Part shown: one piece after another, positions 1-9,518 of the stretch
Layout of the letters: each line of letters starts with the position of its first letter
Position numbering within the stretch: position 1 is the first letter of the stretch
Assembly (NCBI GenBank): GCA_001600175.1
Contig: BCJC01000001.1
Coordinates: 3,209,652 to 3,273,651, forward strand
DNA: 64,000 bases
Direction of reading: 5' to 3'
DNA from: Erythrobasidium yunnanense
Taxonomy: Eukaryota > Basidiomycota > Cystobasidiomycetes > Erythrobasidiales > Erythrobasidiaceae
Program-made: the position numbers and the translations under genes
The notes under the pieces: model-generated
Databases searched by the model: none
The model's input: only the letters and a program-made list of their open reading frames with translations
What the model was told of the DNA's origin: nothing

Positions 1-270
1 CAGTCTTCGGCAGCCCAGCCGCAACTAGCGCCGACTGCCGCTCCGTCAGCTCAGCAACAGCAAGCACCTGCTCAAGCTGCTGCCAAGCCTGCATTCAGCT
101 GGGCTTCTGCTGCTGCCAAAGCTGCTTCGCTGCCTGATCCTCCTAAGCGAGCTATATCAAAACCTAGACCCGCACAGGCTACTAAGCCTGCGGAAGCAGA
201 TGCACCCGCCGCAGCCGCGGTGCAGACATTGACGTCCGAGAGCAGCGCCGCTCCAGCTGTTACTGCCTAG
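1..270 (+). CDS. C-terminal end of an Ala/Gln/Pro-rich protein (5' partial)
   Basis: An open frame enters at base 1 and ends at a TAG at 268-270. The 89 visible residues are low complexity: alternating Ala, Gln, Pro and Lys, with one less repetitive patch reading PAFSWASAAAKAA. The codon pattern matches the expressed genes further on, so I take it as the true 3' end of a gene whose body lies outside the window. Such tails are common in RNA-binding or translation-associated proteins, but the family cannot be named from this fragment. No intron is apparent in the visible part. Confidence 0.6.
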   Translation, partial: QSSAAQPQLAPTAAPSAQQQQAPAQAAAKPAFSWASAAAKAASLPDPPKRAISKPRPAQATKPAEADAPAAAAVQTLTSESSAAPAVTA

Positions 271-693
271 TTGCCGGTCTCTCATTTCTTACTGGTTTTC
301 TATTGGCTCTTCCCGTACATGCATGCTGCGAATAGTCCGTGACCTCTGCCTACCCTGGTTTCCACGCGTAATACTTCATTCGACTGCTTCGTCTATCCGT
401 AGTTCCGCATATCCTCTGTATACTTCTCGTTAGATAGCTCAGCTCTATGTTACCCGTCCGCGTCCGTGTGCAGCCTCTTTCTTTTGTAGAATAGTCGTTC
501 TTGGTCAGCTTCAGGTTCACTCTCTCTTATTAGTCCCATTTAGGCCCTCGGGAATGTCGGATTGTATATTACGCAGATCGCGAAGGGTTGGGTGCATCAG
601 GCGCGCTCCAGATATCGTACAAACATCTCCATAGTGTTCAACCACTATAGAAGTCAGCGCTGCCCGGCAGCCATCTTCGATTCGATGCCCTGG
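271..693. other. Convergent 3' intergenic region
   Basis: This 423-bp stretch lies between the stop codons of two genes facing each other. It is pyrimidine-rich on the plus strand, as expected of 3' untranslated sequence. I see no open frame, RNA gene or repeat in it. Confidence 0.5.
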
Positions 694-1873
694 TTACAAG
701 GCTGCGATCTTGCGTAACATCTGCCTCGATTCGGACTCGGGGATGACTTGTGCCCAGCATGAGTCGCGTAGCTTGCCATGCTGGTCTCGTGAATAGCCTG
801 ACTGCCAGCGGCAGAACAGCTCATACTTCTTGGACTTGTTGACGAATTTGCTTGTCTCGCGAGCGTTGCCAAGAGCCGTGACCAGAGCGTCCTTGGGTAT
901 ATGATAGATCTTGCGAGACTCACTGCCTTGGACTATAACTATCTTCTGCTTGTAGGTTGCATTCTTGTCTTCGGAGGCTTCCGGAGCGTAGACCTCGCTC
1001 CAGGTAGTTTCAAGAAAGCGGGCCCACTGGAAGGAAACTAATTCAGCTACGGTTCAGCCTCAAATGCTGCTATAAGCACCTCTTCTCCACCGTCCCATGA
1101 GTTCTCGACCTGCGAGATTAGGGGTTTCGGCTCCAAGTTCTGGTAGGAGGAATGCGAATTGCCCATGTAAGTTGTGAGGACCTGTTGGCAGGAGCTGACC
1201 CCAGTTCAGCGTTATCATGGTTTTACGGTCAGATTCGCTATGGCTCCGATGTTGAAGAACCGGCTGTGGTGCGCAGTGTAGGCGAGTGAGGATTCTGCAG
1301 GCCTTTGGCGCGATTAGCATGAGCATGTCGGCTCGTCAGCTCAGAAGACATCCCGTCCAGGCATTCTGTGCGCACTCAAGAGGTCTCGTGAGTTAGCTAC
1401 GTTGGCTGTATTGCGGCTTGGCCTGATATAAGAGTCCGCTGAGGGTACCTCCATGTCATCGTGCCAATGTTGTCTCGCAGTACCTGCAGGTCCAGTAATA
1501 TTCCCGATAGCCCCTGCCCTCTGGATCCGTGATGCTGTGTTGCACCCATTCGTGATCTACGCTTTGAGGCTCACATCGAAGGAGATGTCGGTTCTTACGC
1601 TCGAAATGAGCATCAGTCAGGGTGGTCAGGCTTGACTGACTGTCGCTAGCCAGTCGTCTAGCCAGCCGAGCACTGCAGAAGCGCTGCTATCGATAGGCTG
1701 ATCGCCTACGGGATGAGATATACGTGAGCAGCGGGGCCATTTAGCCTGGGAAATGTGAATTGCGACCCTATGTGCTGAGGTCCGAGCTTGACTCGAGCTG
1801 GGCGTTCGCTGGAGATAGACGCTGCGAGTAGGCAGCTAGCAATTCGTCGAAGCTCCAGCCCAGCAGAGCCCAT
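694..1873 (-). CDS. Hypothetical protein, six exons
   Basis: I built this model by following reading-frame continuity on the minus strand. Exons lie at about 1873-1724, 1683-1484, 1438-1401, 1294-1227, 1181-1080 and 1026-694, and sum to 891 nt (296 codons plus stop). All introns are GT..AG, 40 to 106 nt, and most have a CTRAY-like branch site. The protein starts with a basic, Ala/Ser-rich segment that could be a mitochondrial presequence. A Trp/Tyr-rich middle follows (GYREYYWTC), then a charged C-terminal half (WARFLETTWSEVY, KKYELFCRWQSGY). No family is recognised. Splice joins are inferred, but the frame closes cleanly. Confidence 0.55.
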
Positions 1874-2191
1874 GAAAGGTCATCAAACGCCTTTCAAAGC
1901 TACCACCGACAAACGGAGAGTCAGGGTGAGGAGCTCTGCGGGCGCAGATCGCCTGTTTGCGCAAGGCGGAGAACGAACGTAAGGAGCAAAGTAGCGTATG
2001 GGGGAGAGCTGCTGGCCTGGTCGAAGCTGGCGCGCGTCTTGTCCACACGTAAAATCCTTCAAGGGGCTTGAGCAGCAGGTCATCTGACCAAACACGCAAA
2101 TCCTGCTTGCGATGGGCTGCAGTGCGCTCTTGCCTTTGAGACGAGTCTTGCTTGCCGTTTCTTGTTAGGCGTTTCTTCCCGCAAGTCGACG

Positions 2192-4412
2192 ATGTCGAAA
2201 CAGATGGCGCCTTTGCTTCGCTCAATGCGACCTGGTCCTGGCCGCTTGATCCAGAGCTTCCGGCGCATCAAACAGCCTGTTCAGACTTGTGGATCCTCGT
2301 TCCCTCGCGCCCGTCTTCGTCACGCTGCGTCCTATTCTTCCCATGCAACCGCTTCTACCTCATCGTTTAGGCCTCCGAAGACCAGGCAGCGCGCGCTGTT
2401 AGCCAGTATCTTCGCAGCAGCGTTTGTGGGAGGATCGGTGCTGTTTGCTGTCTATGCGCAACCAATTCTTGCCGATGCACCTGAATCGCAAGGGAAGAAA
2501 GCCAAGCGGCGGATACGCCTGAAAGAGATCAAACAGCATGGCGCCGATTCTAAGGATGGAATATGGGTGTCAAGAGGTGAGAACAGTCATTATAATGTAA
2601 ACTCTGACACTAACAAGCAAGTTACAGGCACGTCGGTTTACGATATTACCGAGTGGATAGAGTCGCATCCTGGAGGTTCTGTCATCATGCGCGCTGCAGG
2701 AGGCGCTTTGGAACCGTATTGGTCTGTGTTCTCATTTCATGGCCGTCCAGACATACTGGAGATTCTGGAAGACTTCCGGATAGGGGAGGTCAGTCGAGAG
2801 AGACTATATCTTCGAGTCGAGTGACTGAAGCACTTATTTAGGTGGATCCAAGAGATCTTGTGAACGGCAAGGTGCCAGCAGATGCAATAGAAGACCCTTT
2901 CAAAGACGACCCGATACGCGACTCGCGCCTGATAAAGCTTACAACCAAGCCGTGCAATGCGGAAACGCCTACCGAGGCGCTTCAGTCGTTCATCACCGAT
3001 ACAAGCACTTTCTTTACCCGCAACCACCTGTACGTGGGCCATCTCTTCCGGTAGGGCAGCTGTCTGACGTGTTCTGCCACCGTCAGCTGGGTCCCGCAAA
3101 GCAGAGGTGACGAATGGCAGCTCAGCATTGAGCTTCCTGATGGATCATCTAAAGAATATACTCTACAAGACCTCAAGAAGAGGTTCGAGCAACACACCAT
3201 CACAGGTACCCAGAGCGGCTCGAGGGCATGTTAGGACGCTGCTGATAACCCTCTTAGCTGTACTTCAATGTAGCGGGAACCGAAGATCGCACATGACTGA
3301 CAATTCGCGATCCAGTAGGTGCTTCATCTAAGCTTCGGCCAGCCAATGCTGATATGGCTTAGCGAACGGCTTACAATGGGGCGTTGGAGCCATTTCGAAC
3401 GCTGCATGGACTGGTGTCAAGCTACGGGACGTGTTAAAGCATGCTGGTTTGGATGTGGAGGACATGCCTGAATATGCCAAGCACGTCCAACTATACGGCG
3501 CAGAAGGCTACGGAGCAAGTATACCAGTGCACAAAGCATGCGATCCACAAGGGGATGTGCTTTTGGTGAGCCGATTATGCGTAATACTGGCATGAAGATC
3601 AGCTAAGCACTATCCAACAGGCATTTGGAATGAATGGCGAGGCCTTGCCTGCAGATCACGGCGCTCCGGTACGAGCTCTAGGTGAGTCGCAACGGGAACG
3701 TGGACTGGGCTCAATCTGGGCTGACTTACGTGGGACAACCAGTCCCCGGTAATGTCGCTGCACGAAGCGTTAAATGGCTGTCTCGCATATCGATCTCCGA
3801 AGAAGAGTCAACATCGCAGTGGCAGCGGAGAGATTACAAGTGCTTTGGACCCAACGTAGCAAATAACCCAAACTGGGAGGCTGCGCGGTCTATACAAGAG
3901 CTTCCCGTGCAATCTGCCATTACATCTGTGGAAGAATACTCGACACAGTCCGAAGACGAGCGTATGCTCTTGCGGAACTATGGTCTAGAAGAAGTACGCA
4001 TATGAAGATATCGCTCGAGTCAATATAAGCTGATGTGAAGCTGCCCCTCCAGGATTTCTACAAGATCAAGGGATACGCCTACTCGGGAGGTGGCAGAGGT
4101 ATCCAGCGGGTTGATGTCAGCACAGACGGCGGCTTTACGTGGAAGCAGGCCAAACTAGAGAAGAATGACGCGAAAGGCTCGAAAAGCTGGAGCTGGACGA
4201 AGTGGAGCCACCTTGTTCCCAAAGGGTATGTAGGTCGGGAGATCGTGGTGAAGGCAGTGGATGAATCGTACAATACACAAGTATGTGCATCCTCGGATAC
4301 TTCGTATTGCTCTGACATTGTCTTTAAGCCGGATGATTACGAGGCGAACTGGAACTTCCGTGGGAACTTATGCACATCCTGGCACAGAATTCCAAGACCG
4401 TCTTTCAAGTAG
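2192..4412 (+). CDS. SUOX: Sulfite oxidase, mitochondrial (cytochrome b5 + Mo-cofactor)
   Basis: It oxidises sulfite to sulfate in the mitochondrial intermembrane space and passes electrons through a b5 heme to cytochrome c. Ten exons (2192-2576, 2628-2788, 2842-3029, 3087-3205, 3258-3314, 3363-3565, 3621-3681, 3743-3993, 4053-4280, 4329-4412) give 578 aa. A basic Ser/Arg-rich N-terminus and a membrane segment ([20 protein letters not shown]) precede a cytochrome b5 domain with HPGG and a second His in FSFHG, the axial heme ligands. The Mo domain begins near VDPRDL and carries the Mo-ligating Cys in [10 protein letters not shown]. The dimerisation domain follows ([11 protein letters not shown], then DVSTDGG, ending WNFRGNL). 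The first in-frame ATG is used. Fusion of b5 and Mo domains is the animal-type arrangement, unlike plant enzymes that lack b5. Confidence 0.93.
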
Positions 4413-4531
4413 AGCCAAGGTTCTGATGGTTGTGCGACCCTTTACCGCAGTACTAGCTTTGTTCGCGTAGTATGCCCAATACAGACAGAGACAAGTGGAA
4501 CATGTAAGGTAGTCTGGCACTTATTGTATCT

Positions 4532-5314
4532 TTACCCGCCATTTGAGTAGCATTGTCCGTTTGTGCTTCCTTTGTTTCGACTCTTTCCAGAAGGAACAGG
4601 TACACCAGTTGTCGGGCCAATCAGCCCGTTGTTGGCCACTAAACTTTGATCAGGCTTCAGCTGAGACCACATCCTACATCTAAGGATGCCGACTATCATC
4701 TGCCGCTCCTGACTGCCCTCGGAGTCATTGACATTTTGTGCGAATGCATACGCTAGAGCCGCCCTTTCCAAAATACGATCGCTAGCCTTCAGGCTACTTG
4801 AGTAGTGGCAGAGATAGTTGATCATGTGTATGTTCCATTTGGATGCTCGTATAGCAGCTGCTGAATTCGAGAATTTGGCCGGTCTGTGCTTCGAAGGTTG
4901 ATATATCCTTCGACTGATATCGAAAACGTCGTAGGCATTCTGAAGGTTCACATGGGACCACTCTTTGTAGACTTGTTCAACAACTTGGCAATGGCCAGCG
5001 TATGATACAGCCTTTGTCCTGTCCGTTATGGTTTTGATCGCATAATGCGCTGCAGCCCGCCGCTGCTCATTTCCAGACTGAAGTAGAGCGGTAACGATGT
5101 AATTGTCGCCTCTAGCATTCTTCAGGTCTAGGACTCGGTCAAGCAAAATCAGACCATCATCCATTGTCTTGATGTTTGTCAGATGCTTCTCGAAAGAGCT
5201 TGCTCCGTAGCCAGCATCGTAAGCAGCGACCAGCGCTGGGATTAGTTTTCTCATTTGCTGAGCAGTCATATTGGTATAGGACGTGTTGCGAGCTTGACGA
5301 GACTTGACGGACAT
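4532..5314 (-). CDS. Hypothetical protein, 260 aa, single exon
   Basis: An uninterrupted 260-codon frame starts with ATG at 5314. Its stop is about 120 bp from the sulfite oxidase stop, so the two genes converge. The protein looks soluble and helical, with short repeating amphipathic segments (MRKLIPALVAAYDAGYGA, ILERAALAYAFAQNVND). There is no signal peptide or transmembrane segment. The tail is Gly/Ser/Asn-rich. I recognise no family. The helical-repeat look would suit a protein-protein interaction role, but that is only inference. Confidence 0.6.
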   Translation of the reverse strand: MSVKSRQARNTSYTNMTAQQMRKLIPALVAAYDAGYGASSFEKHLTNIKTMDDGLILLDRVLDLKNARGDNYIVTALLQSGNEQRRAAAHYAIKTITDRTKAVSYAGHCQVVEQVYKEWSHVNLQNAYDVFDISRRIYQPSKHRPAKFSNSAAAIRASKWNIHMINYLCHYSSSLKASDRILERAALAYAFAQNVNDSEGSQERQMIVGILRCRMWSQLKPDQSLVANNGLIGPTTGVPVPSGKSRNKGSTNGQCYSNGG

Positions 5315-5691
5315 ATGAGCTGATCTGCATATCAGCCGGCCTTCCTTTGTGACAGCAACAACGGATCAGGGGAGAGAGTTGAGGATGTTGGCAGAGGTAT
5401 CACGGACATGTCTCGTCTTGGGTCCAGCACATATGGGATGAAGCAGAATTTTCTTTGGACAGATGATCGAAGAGACGCGTCTTCTCGAAAGGCTGAGGAG
5501 GAAGAGAGACTTCGAGAACATCGCGAGTCTTACGATGTTAGAGATCTGAGACAGGAGAGTGGGTGGTACTTTACCCGTCGCTGGAGACCGGGGAGAACGC
5601 TCCGCATCTGACCGATCAGGCTCATAATTCCTTGACATTTTGGCTCTTTCACTCCTCTTCCTTCAACACCTATCTTCTGCAAGCTTCCACG

Positions 5692-7321
5692 ATGACAACA
5701 AACGGCGTACATACCAATGGCACGAACGGCAATGGCAATGGCAATGGCCAGGCCACCTTCCAGGTCAAAGTGGGCCACCGCAAGATCTTTCGAGTAAATT
5801 GACTCGGGCTGACCAGCAGCTTTGCCATCGCAGTCTGGTCTAGCTAGTAAATCATACTAATGTGGTCCCAATGTCTATATGACTGACGCGTTGCTAACAG
5901 AGATGCTCAAAGGGTTCGATCTTTTGGCACACTATGCCAAGCTGCGCATCTGATCTGACTTTATTATGCTCTCGTCCATTGCAGAGGTGTCATCATGGAC
6001 GTCGTCAACGCTGAACAAGTGAGAAGCTTTCAACTCCGCTGTCGATGTGCCCGAGTTCGGGCTGACCAAGTAGTAATAGGCCAAGATCGCTGAAGCTGCA
6101 GGCGCATGCGCCGTGATGGCTTTGGAAAGGTCAGTAGATGCACTGTAAAAGGCACTCCGTGTGTACGAAAAGCTGACTCTCGTCGGAAATGTTTGTAGAG
6201 TGCCATCCGATATCCGCAAAGAGGGTGGAGTTGCGCGGATGAGCGAGTGCGTAGCTTTCATGGATACATAAGCTAGCAATGACGAATGCTAATGCTTCCT
6301 GGCCCCGCTCGCGTGCTCCTTCCCTATCTTGTACCCTCCGACCGTCCTGATTTTCATCATTTCGGTCTCCCAGTCCTCAGATGATCAAAGAAATCATGGC
6401 TGCAGTCAGTGTCCCAGTCATGGCTAAGGTTAGAATCGGTCATATCGTCGAGTAGGTCACCTCTGGCTTCGCCGACCTTCCAAGCTGACTTTTGGATCGC
6501 AGGGCGCAAATTCTGGAGGCCATCGGAGTAGACTACATCGATGAATCAGAAGTTCTTACACCAGCAGACCCGACCGATCATCTCAGCAAGCACGAGTACA
6601 ATGTTCCTTTCGTCTGCGGTTGTAAAGACATCGGCGAAGCTTTACGACGCATATCTGAGGGTGCAGCGTTCGTACGGACCAAGGGCGAGCCTGGAACCGG
6701 AAATGTTATCGAAGCTGTCAGACACATCAAGGCTGTCAATGCGTCCATCAAGCGTATGACAATCATGTCCGATCGCGAATTGTACAGCTTCGCAAAGGAC
6801 ATCCAAGCGCCGATCGAGCTGGTTCGAGAGGTCGCAAAGACAGGCAGACTGCCCGTAGTCAACTTCTGCGCAGGCGTAAGCTGTTCTTCTACTTTCTGTC
6901 TGACTTCAGGGGCCTTTACGGCTGACACTGCCTTTTCTCCGCATTCCAGGGTATCAGCAGTCCTGCGGATGCAGCTCTCTGCATGCAGCTTGGTGCAGAT
7001 GGTGTCTTTGTGTAAGTCTAACTTCGCCGATCTGCGATTTCTCGATATGATGCCTAATTACCGCGCGTATGTCTAAAGCGGAAGCGGTATCTTCCACTCT
7101 TCCAACCCTGCAGCATACGCACGAGCTATCGTAGAGGCCACTACCCACTACAACAACCCTCAAAAGATCGCCGAGGTCTCGACCGGCCTTGGTGCTGGCA
7201 TGAAGGGCGTCAACGATCTTACGGAGGCGAGCGTAACGAGTGAGTAGGCCCTTCGCTTGATCGAAGCAGATGTCTAATGCATAATGTCTAATCTACAGAG
7301 ATGAGCTTGAGAGGCTATTAA
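5692..7321 (+). CDS. SNZ1: Pyridoxal 5'-phosphate synthase lyase subunit (SNZ/PdxS)
   Basis: It makes PLP directly from ribose 5-phosphate, glyceraldehyde 3-phosphate and ammonia, the ammonia coming from the PdxT/SNO glutaminase. Eleven exons sum to 933 nt (310 aa): 5692-5769, 5834-5846, 5901-5913, 5985-6018, 6080-6129, 6199-6246, 6374-6451, 6503-6875, 6950-7011, 7079-7239, 7299-7321. The TIM-barrel signature is intact: MLKGGVIMDVV, the first catalytic Lys in [20 protein letters not shown], the second catalytic Lys in [10 protein letters not shown], and [14 protein letters not shown]. The N-terminus has a short Asn-Gly repeat. Exons 2 and 3 are only 13 nt each, yet both are needed to read KSGLAKMLKGG. 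The gene converges on SNO, 163 bp away. Confidence 0.95.
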
Positions 7322-7484
7322 TTCCCCTACTTTCCCCGACCGCATTACGTGACTGTATATCCCTTATGCACGCAACCTTACGTAGAGTCTATTGCAATAT
7401 CATTCTATCCGTTTCTATAAGCGGAGTTATGCATGCGGCTGTCTATTGCGAAACGATTCGTGTACAGTATATCTAGCTGACCTT

Positions 7485-8283
7485 TCATCGCTTGCTGAGG
7501 CTTGGAAGGACCAGATCACTGAGGAAGTATTCGTGGATGCGTGGATCTGTCGAGAGCTCTGGGTGGAAAGAGGTGACCATCCTGTTGCCTTGTCGCGCGG
7601 CCACAAGGCTCGCATCGGGTCCCAGAGGAAGATTCCCGCTCTTGGGTTGAGGTAGACAGTCTGCTGGCACCTTGCATAGTATGTCTAGCTCTTCAGAATT
7701 GTTAGACGACTTGTCCAGAACATGATGGACGATAGGTGCTCGGATGAAGATACCAGGAAAGGGTCTTTCGGCTTCGCGAATGCCTTTGAACTGTAGTTCG
7801 TGCTCAAACGATGCCAGCTGTGATATATTTTGCGTGAGAAAGCTTCGTCGATGTTGCGGTCGAATGACTTGCCTGTCTACCATACTGATTCCGCACGACA
7901 CTGATATCGACTCCGCCTATACTGCTTTGCTGGCTTTTCTCATCCTTCACTACATCTATGGGAGCAGAGGCATCCCTGTAGACTTGCTCAGACAGGCAGA
8001 TCATCCCAGCGCAGCTTCCCCAAACGGCTTTCTCTCTGACGAAGCTTTGCAATGGACCAAGAAGACCGTCTTGTTTCGCCAGCAGCATCATGGTCGTACT
8101 TTCTCCTCCCGGAATGATGAGAGCGTCGCATGTTTCAAGCTCTTCCGCCGTCCGTATGAATGGCGCCTCGACTTCGACATGGGCAGCCAGAGTCGCCGCA
8201 GCTTGTCTCAATAGATCTGCATGCTCGTGGAAGCCGCCTTGCAAGGCCAGTACGCCGACTCGAGCTCGCTGTGGTCTGGTCAT
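7485..8283 (-). CDS. SNO1: Pyridoxal 5'-phosphate synthase glutaminase subunit (SNO/PdxT)
   Basis: A class I glutamine amidotransferase that hydrolyses glutamine and feeds ammonia to the SNZ lyase core. Exons 8283-7873 and 7817-7485 give 247 aa. Seen in the sequence: GVLALQGGFHEH at the start, IIPGGESTT, the nucleophile Cys in WGSCAGMICL, and the catalytic His-Glu pair in TSFHPEL. The intron appears to be GC..AG: the conserved RNQYGRQ runs directly into GCAAGT, and the next exon opens LASFEHE. Length and motif order match the family. It faces SNZ tail to tail, unlike the divergent SNZ-SNO pairs of budding yeast. Confidence 0.93.
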
Positions 8284-8667
8284 TTCGTTGGAAGGCCAAC
8301 ATGCACAGTGACTTTCATCATCAAGCTTCTCCGGCCAATATCACCATCTAGCAGTTATGATACGACTGTCGGTCCTGTGGCCTCGACGCCTTGCGGTTCT
8401 TCTCTGCGTTTACCTTTTATGCTGATCAATTCCCTTCGACCGCAAACCTTCTGAGCTTGCAGATAACTCATTGCAGCAGCTATCAGCTTCGGTGCTGTCT
8501 CACTGACTTACTCTACTTAGTCGACCGGCTGTGTGTCTAGTCACTCCCGTGGGACAAGAGCTAGAAAAACTCGCACAAAAAGCTCACCAACGTTTACCTC
8601 CTGCCTTGTTTCGCTTCCAACATCTCCAACGAGAAAGTCTCAAGCTTTGCGCTTCCAAGTCCCTGTA

Positions 8668-9282
8668 ATGCCAAACCACAAACAAGCAGAGCCCGTCAAG
8701 GGGACTCAAACTAAGCAAAGTAAGCTTGCTCGCCTTGGGATAGTAAACGAAGCTGAAGCTACACTCACCGGTGCAGGTGCAATGGAGCACTCTAGAAGGT
8801 CTAGTGAAAAGAAATCACCCTATGGTTCGCCTCGTAGCTCTATCTGCTCTAGCAACGCCTCCGCCCGCTCCGCTCGCTCGTCGGTCAGCTCTATATGCTC
8901 CTCTGACGATACAAGATCCATCGAGTCTGTAGCCACCACTACCTCTATCGATTCCAACGACGCCTCAATCCAAGAGACCAAACCTCAGGGTATACGCACA
9001 ATTAGACGCAACGGCAAGGACAAAACCGGTAAAATGCAGTATTCCTTTGCTCTGGAGTCTGGCGTGGTCGTTCCGTTCGGCAACTTTCATAAAATCAACA
9101 CGCGCGCTATAGCTCGTCTTACAAGATTGCTTAACGGCAGTGCCCATGACAAGCGAGAGCAGAGCGACATCACCAAAGAATTCTGCACCAACCATTTCAT
9201 CCGTCTACAGAAGAATGGTCGTACCCATTTGCTCATCGACTTGGGCGAGGCCCAGCTAAGCGCTTTCCGATCTGCCTGGTAG
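8668..9282 (+). CDS. Hypothetical Ser-rich protein, about 204 aa
   Basis: The first in-frame ATG of the open frame is at 8668 (MPNHKQAEP). An upstream open stretch from 8533 has no ATG. The first half is Ser/Arg-rich and probably disordered (SSICSSNASARSARSS). The second half looks like a small folded domain (GKMQYSFALESGVVVPFGNFHK, shown in part, through NGRTHLLIDLGEAQLS). A GTAAGC..GCAG segment of 57 nt at about 8720-8776 looks like an intron but is an exact multiple of three with no stop, so it could be spliced (185 aa) or retained (204 aa). No family is recognised. Confidence 0.55.
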   Translation: MPNHKQAEPVKGTQTKQSKLARLGIVNEAEATLTGAGAMEHSRRSSEKKSPYGSPRSSICSSNASARSARSSVSSICSSDDTRSIESVATTTSIDSNDASIQETKPQGIRTIRRNGKDKTGKMQYSFALESGVVVPFGNFHKINTRAIARLTRLLNGSAHDKREQSDITKEFCTNHFIRLQKNGRTHLLIDLGEAQLSAFRSAW

Positions 9283-9518
9283 ACGAGGGAGCATTGCTTC
9301 AGACTTGTCATGAAGTCTGTACCACAATGATATCTTCATGCCTTGACATTACTGCTTCTGTTGCCCACTGCTGTAGTCCCTGAAAACTGAACGAGGATGC
9401 CAAGGACCAGGATGTTCCGGCGCGCAGCGCACAGTAACAGCTTCTAGAAGTAGAGATCTCCTTGTCGCTCCATCTGACCCCAATGATCTAGATATGAGGT
9501 TGTTCTTGCATCGACATC

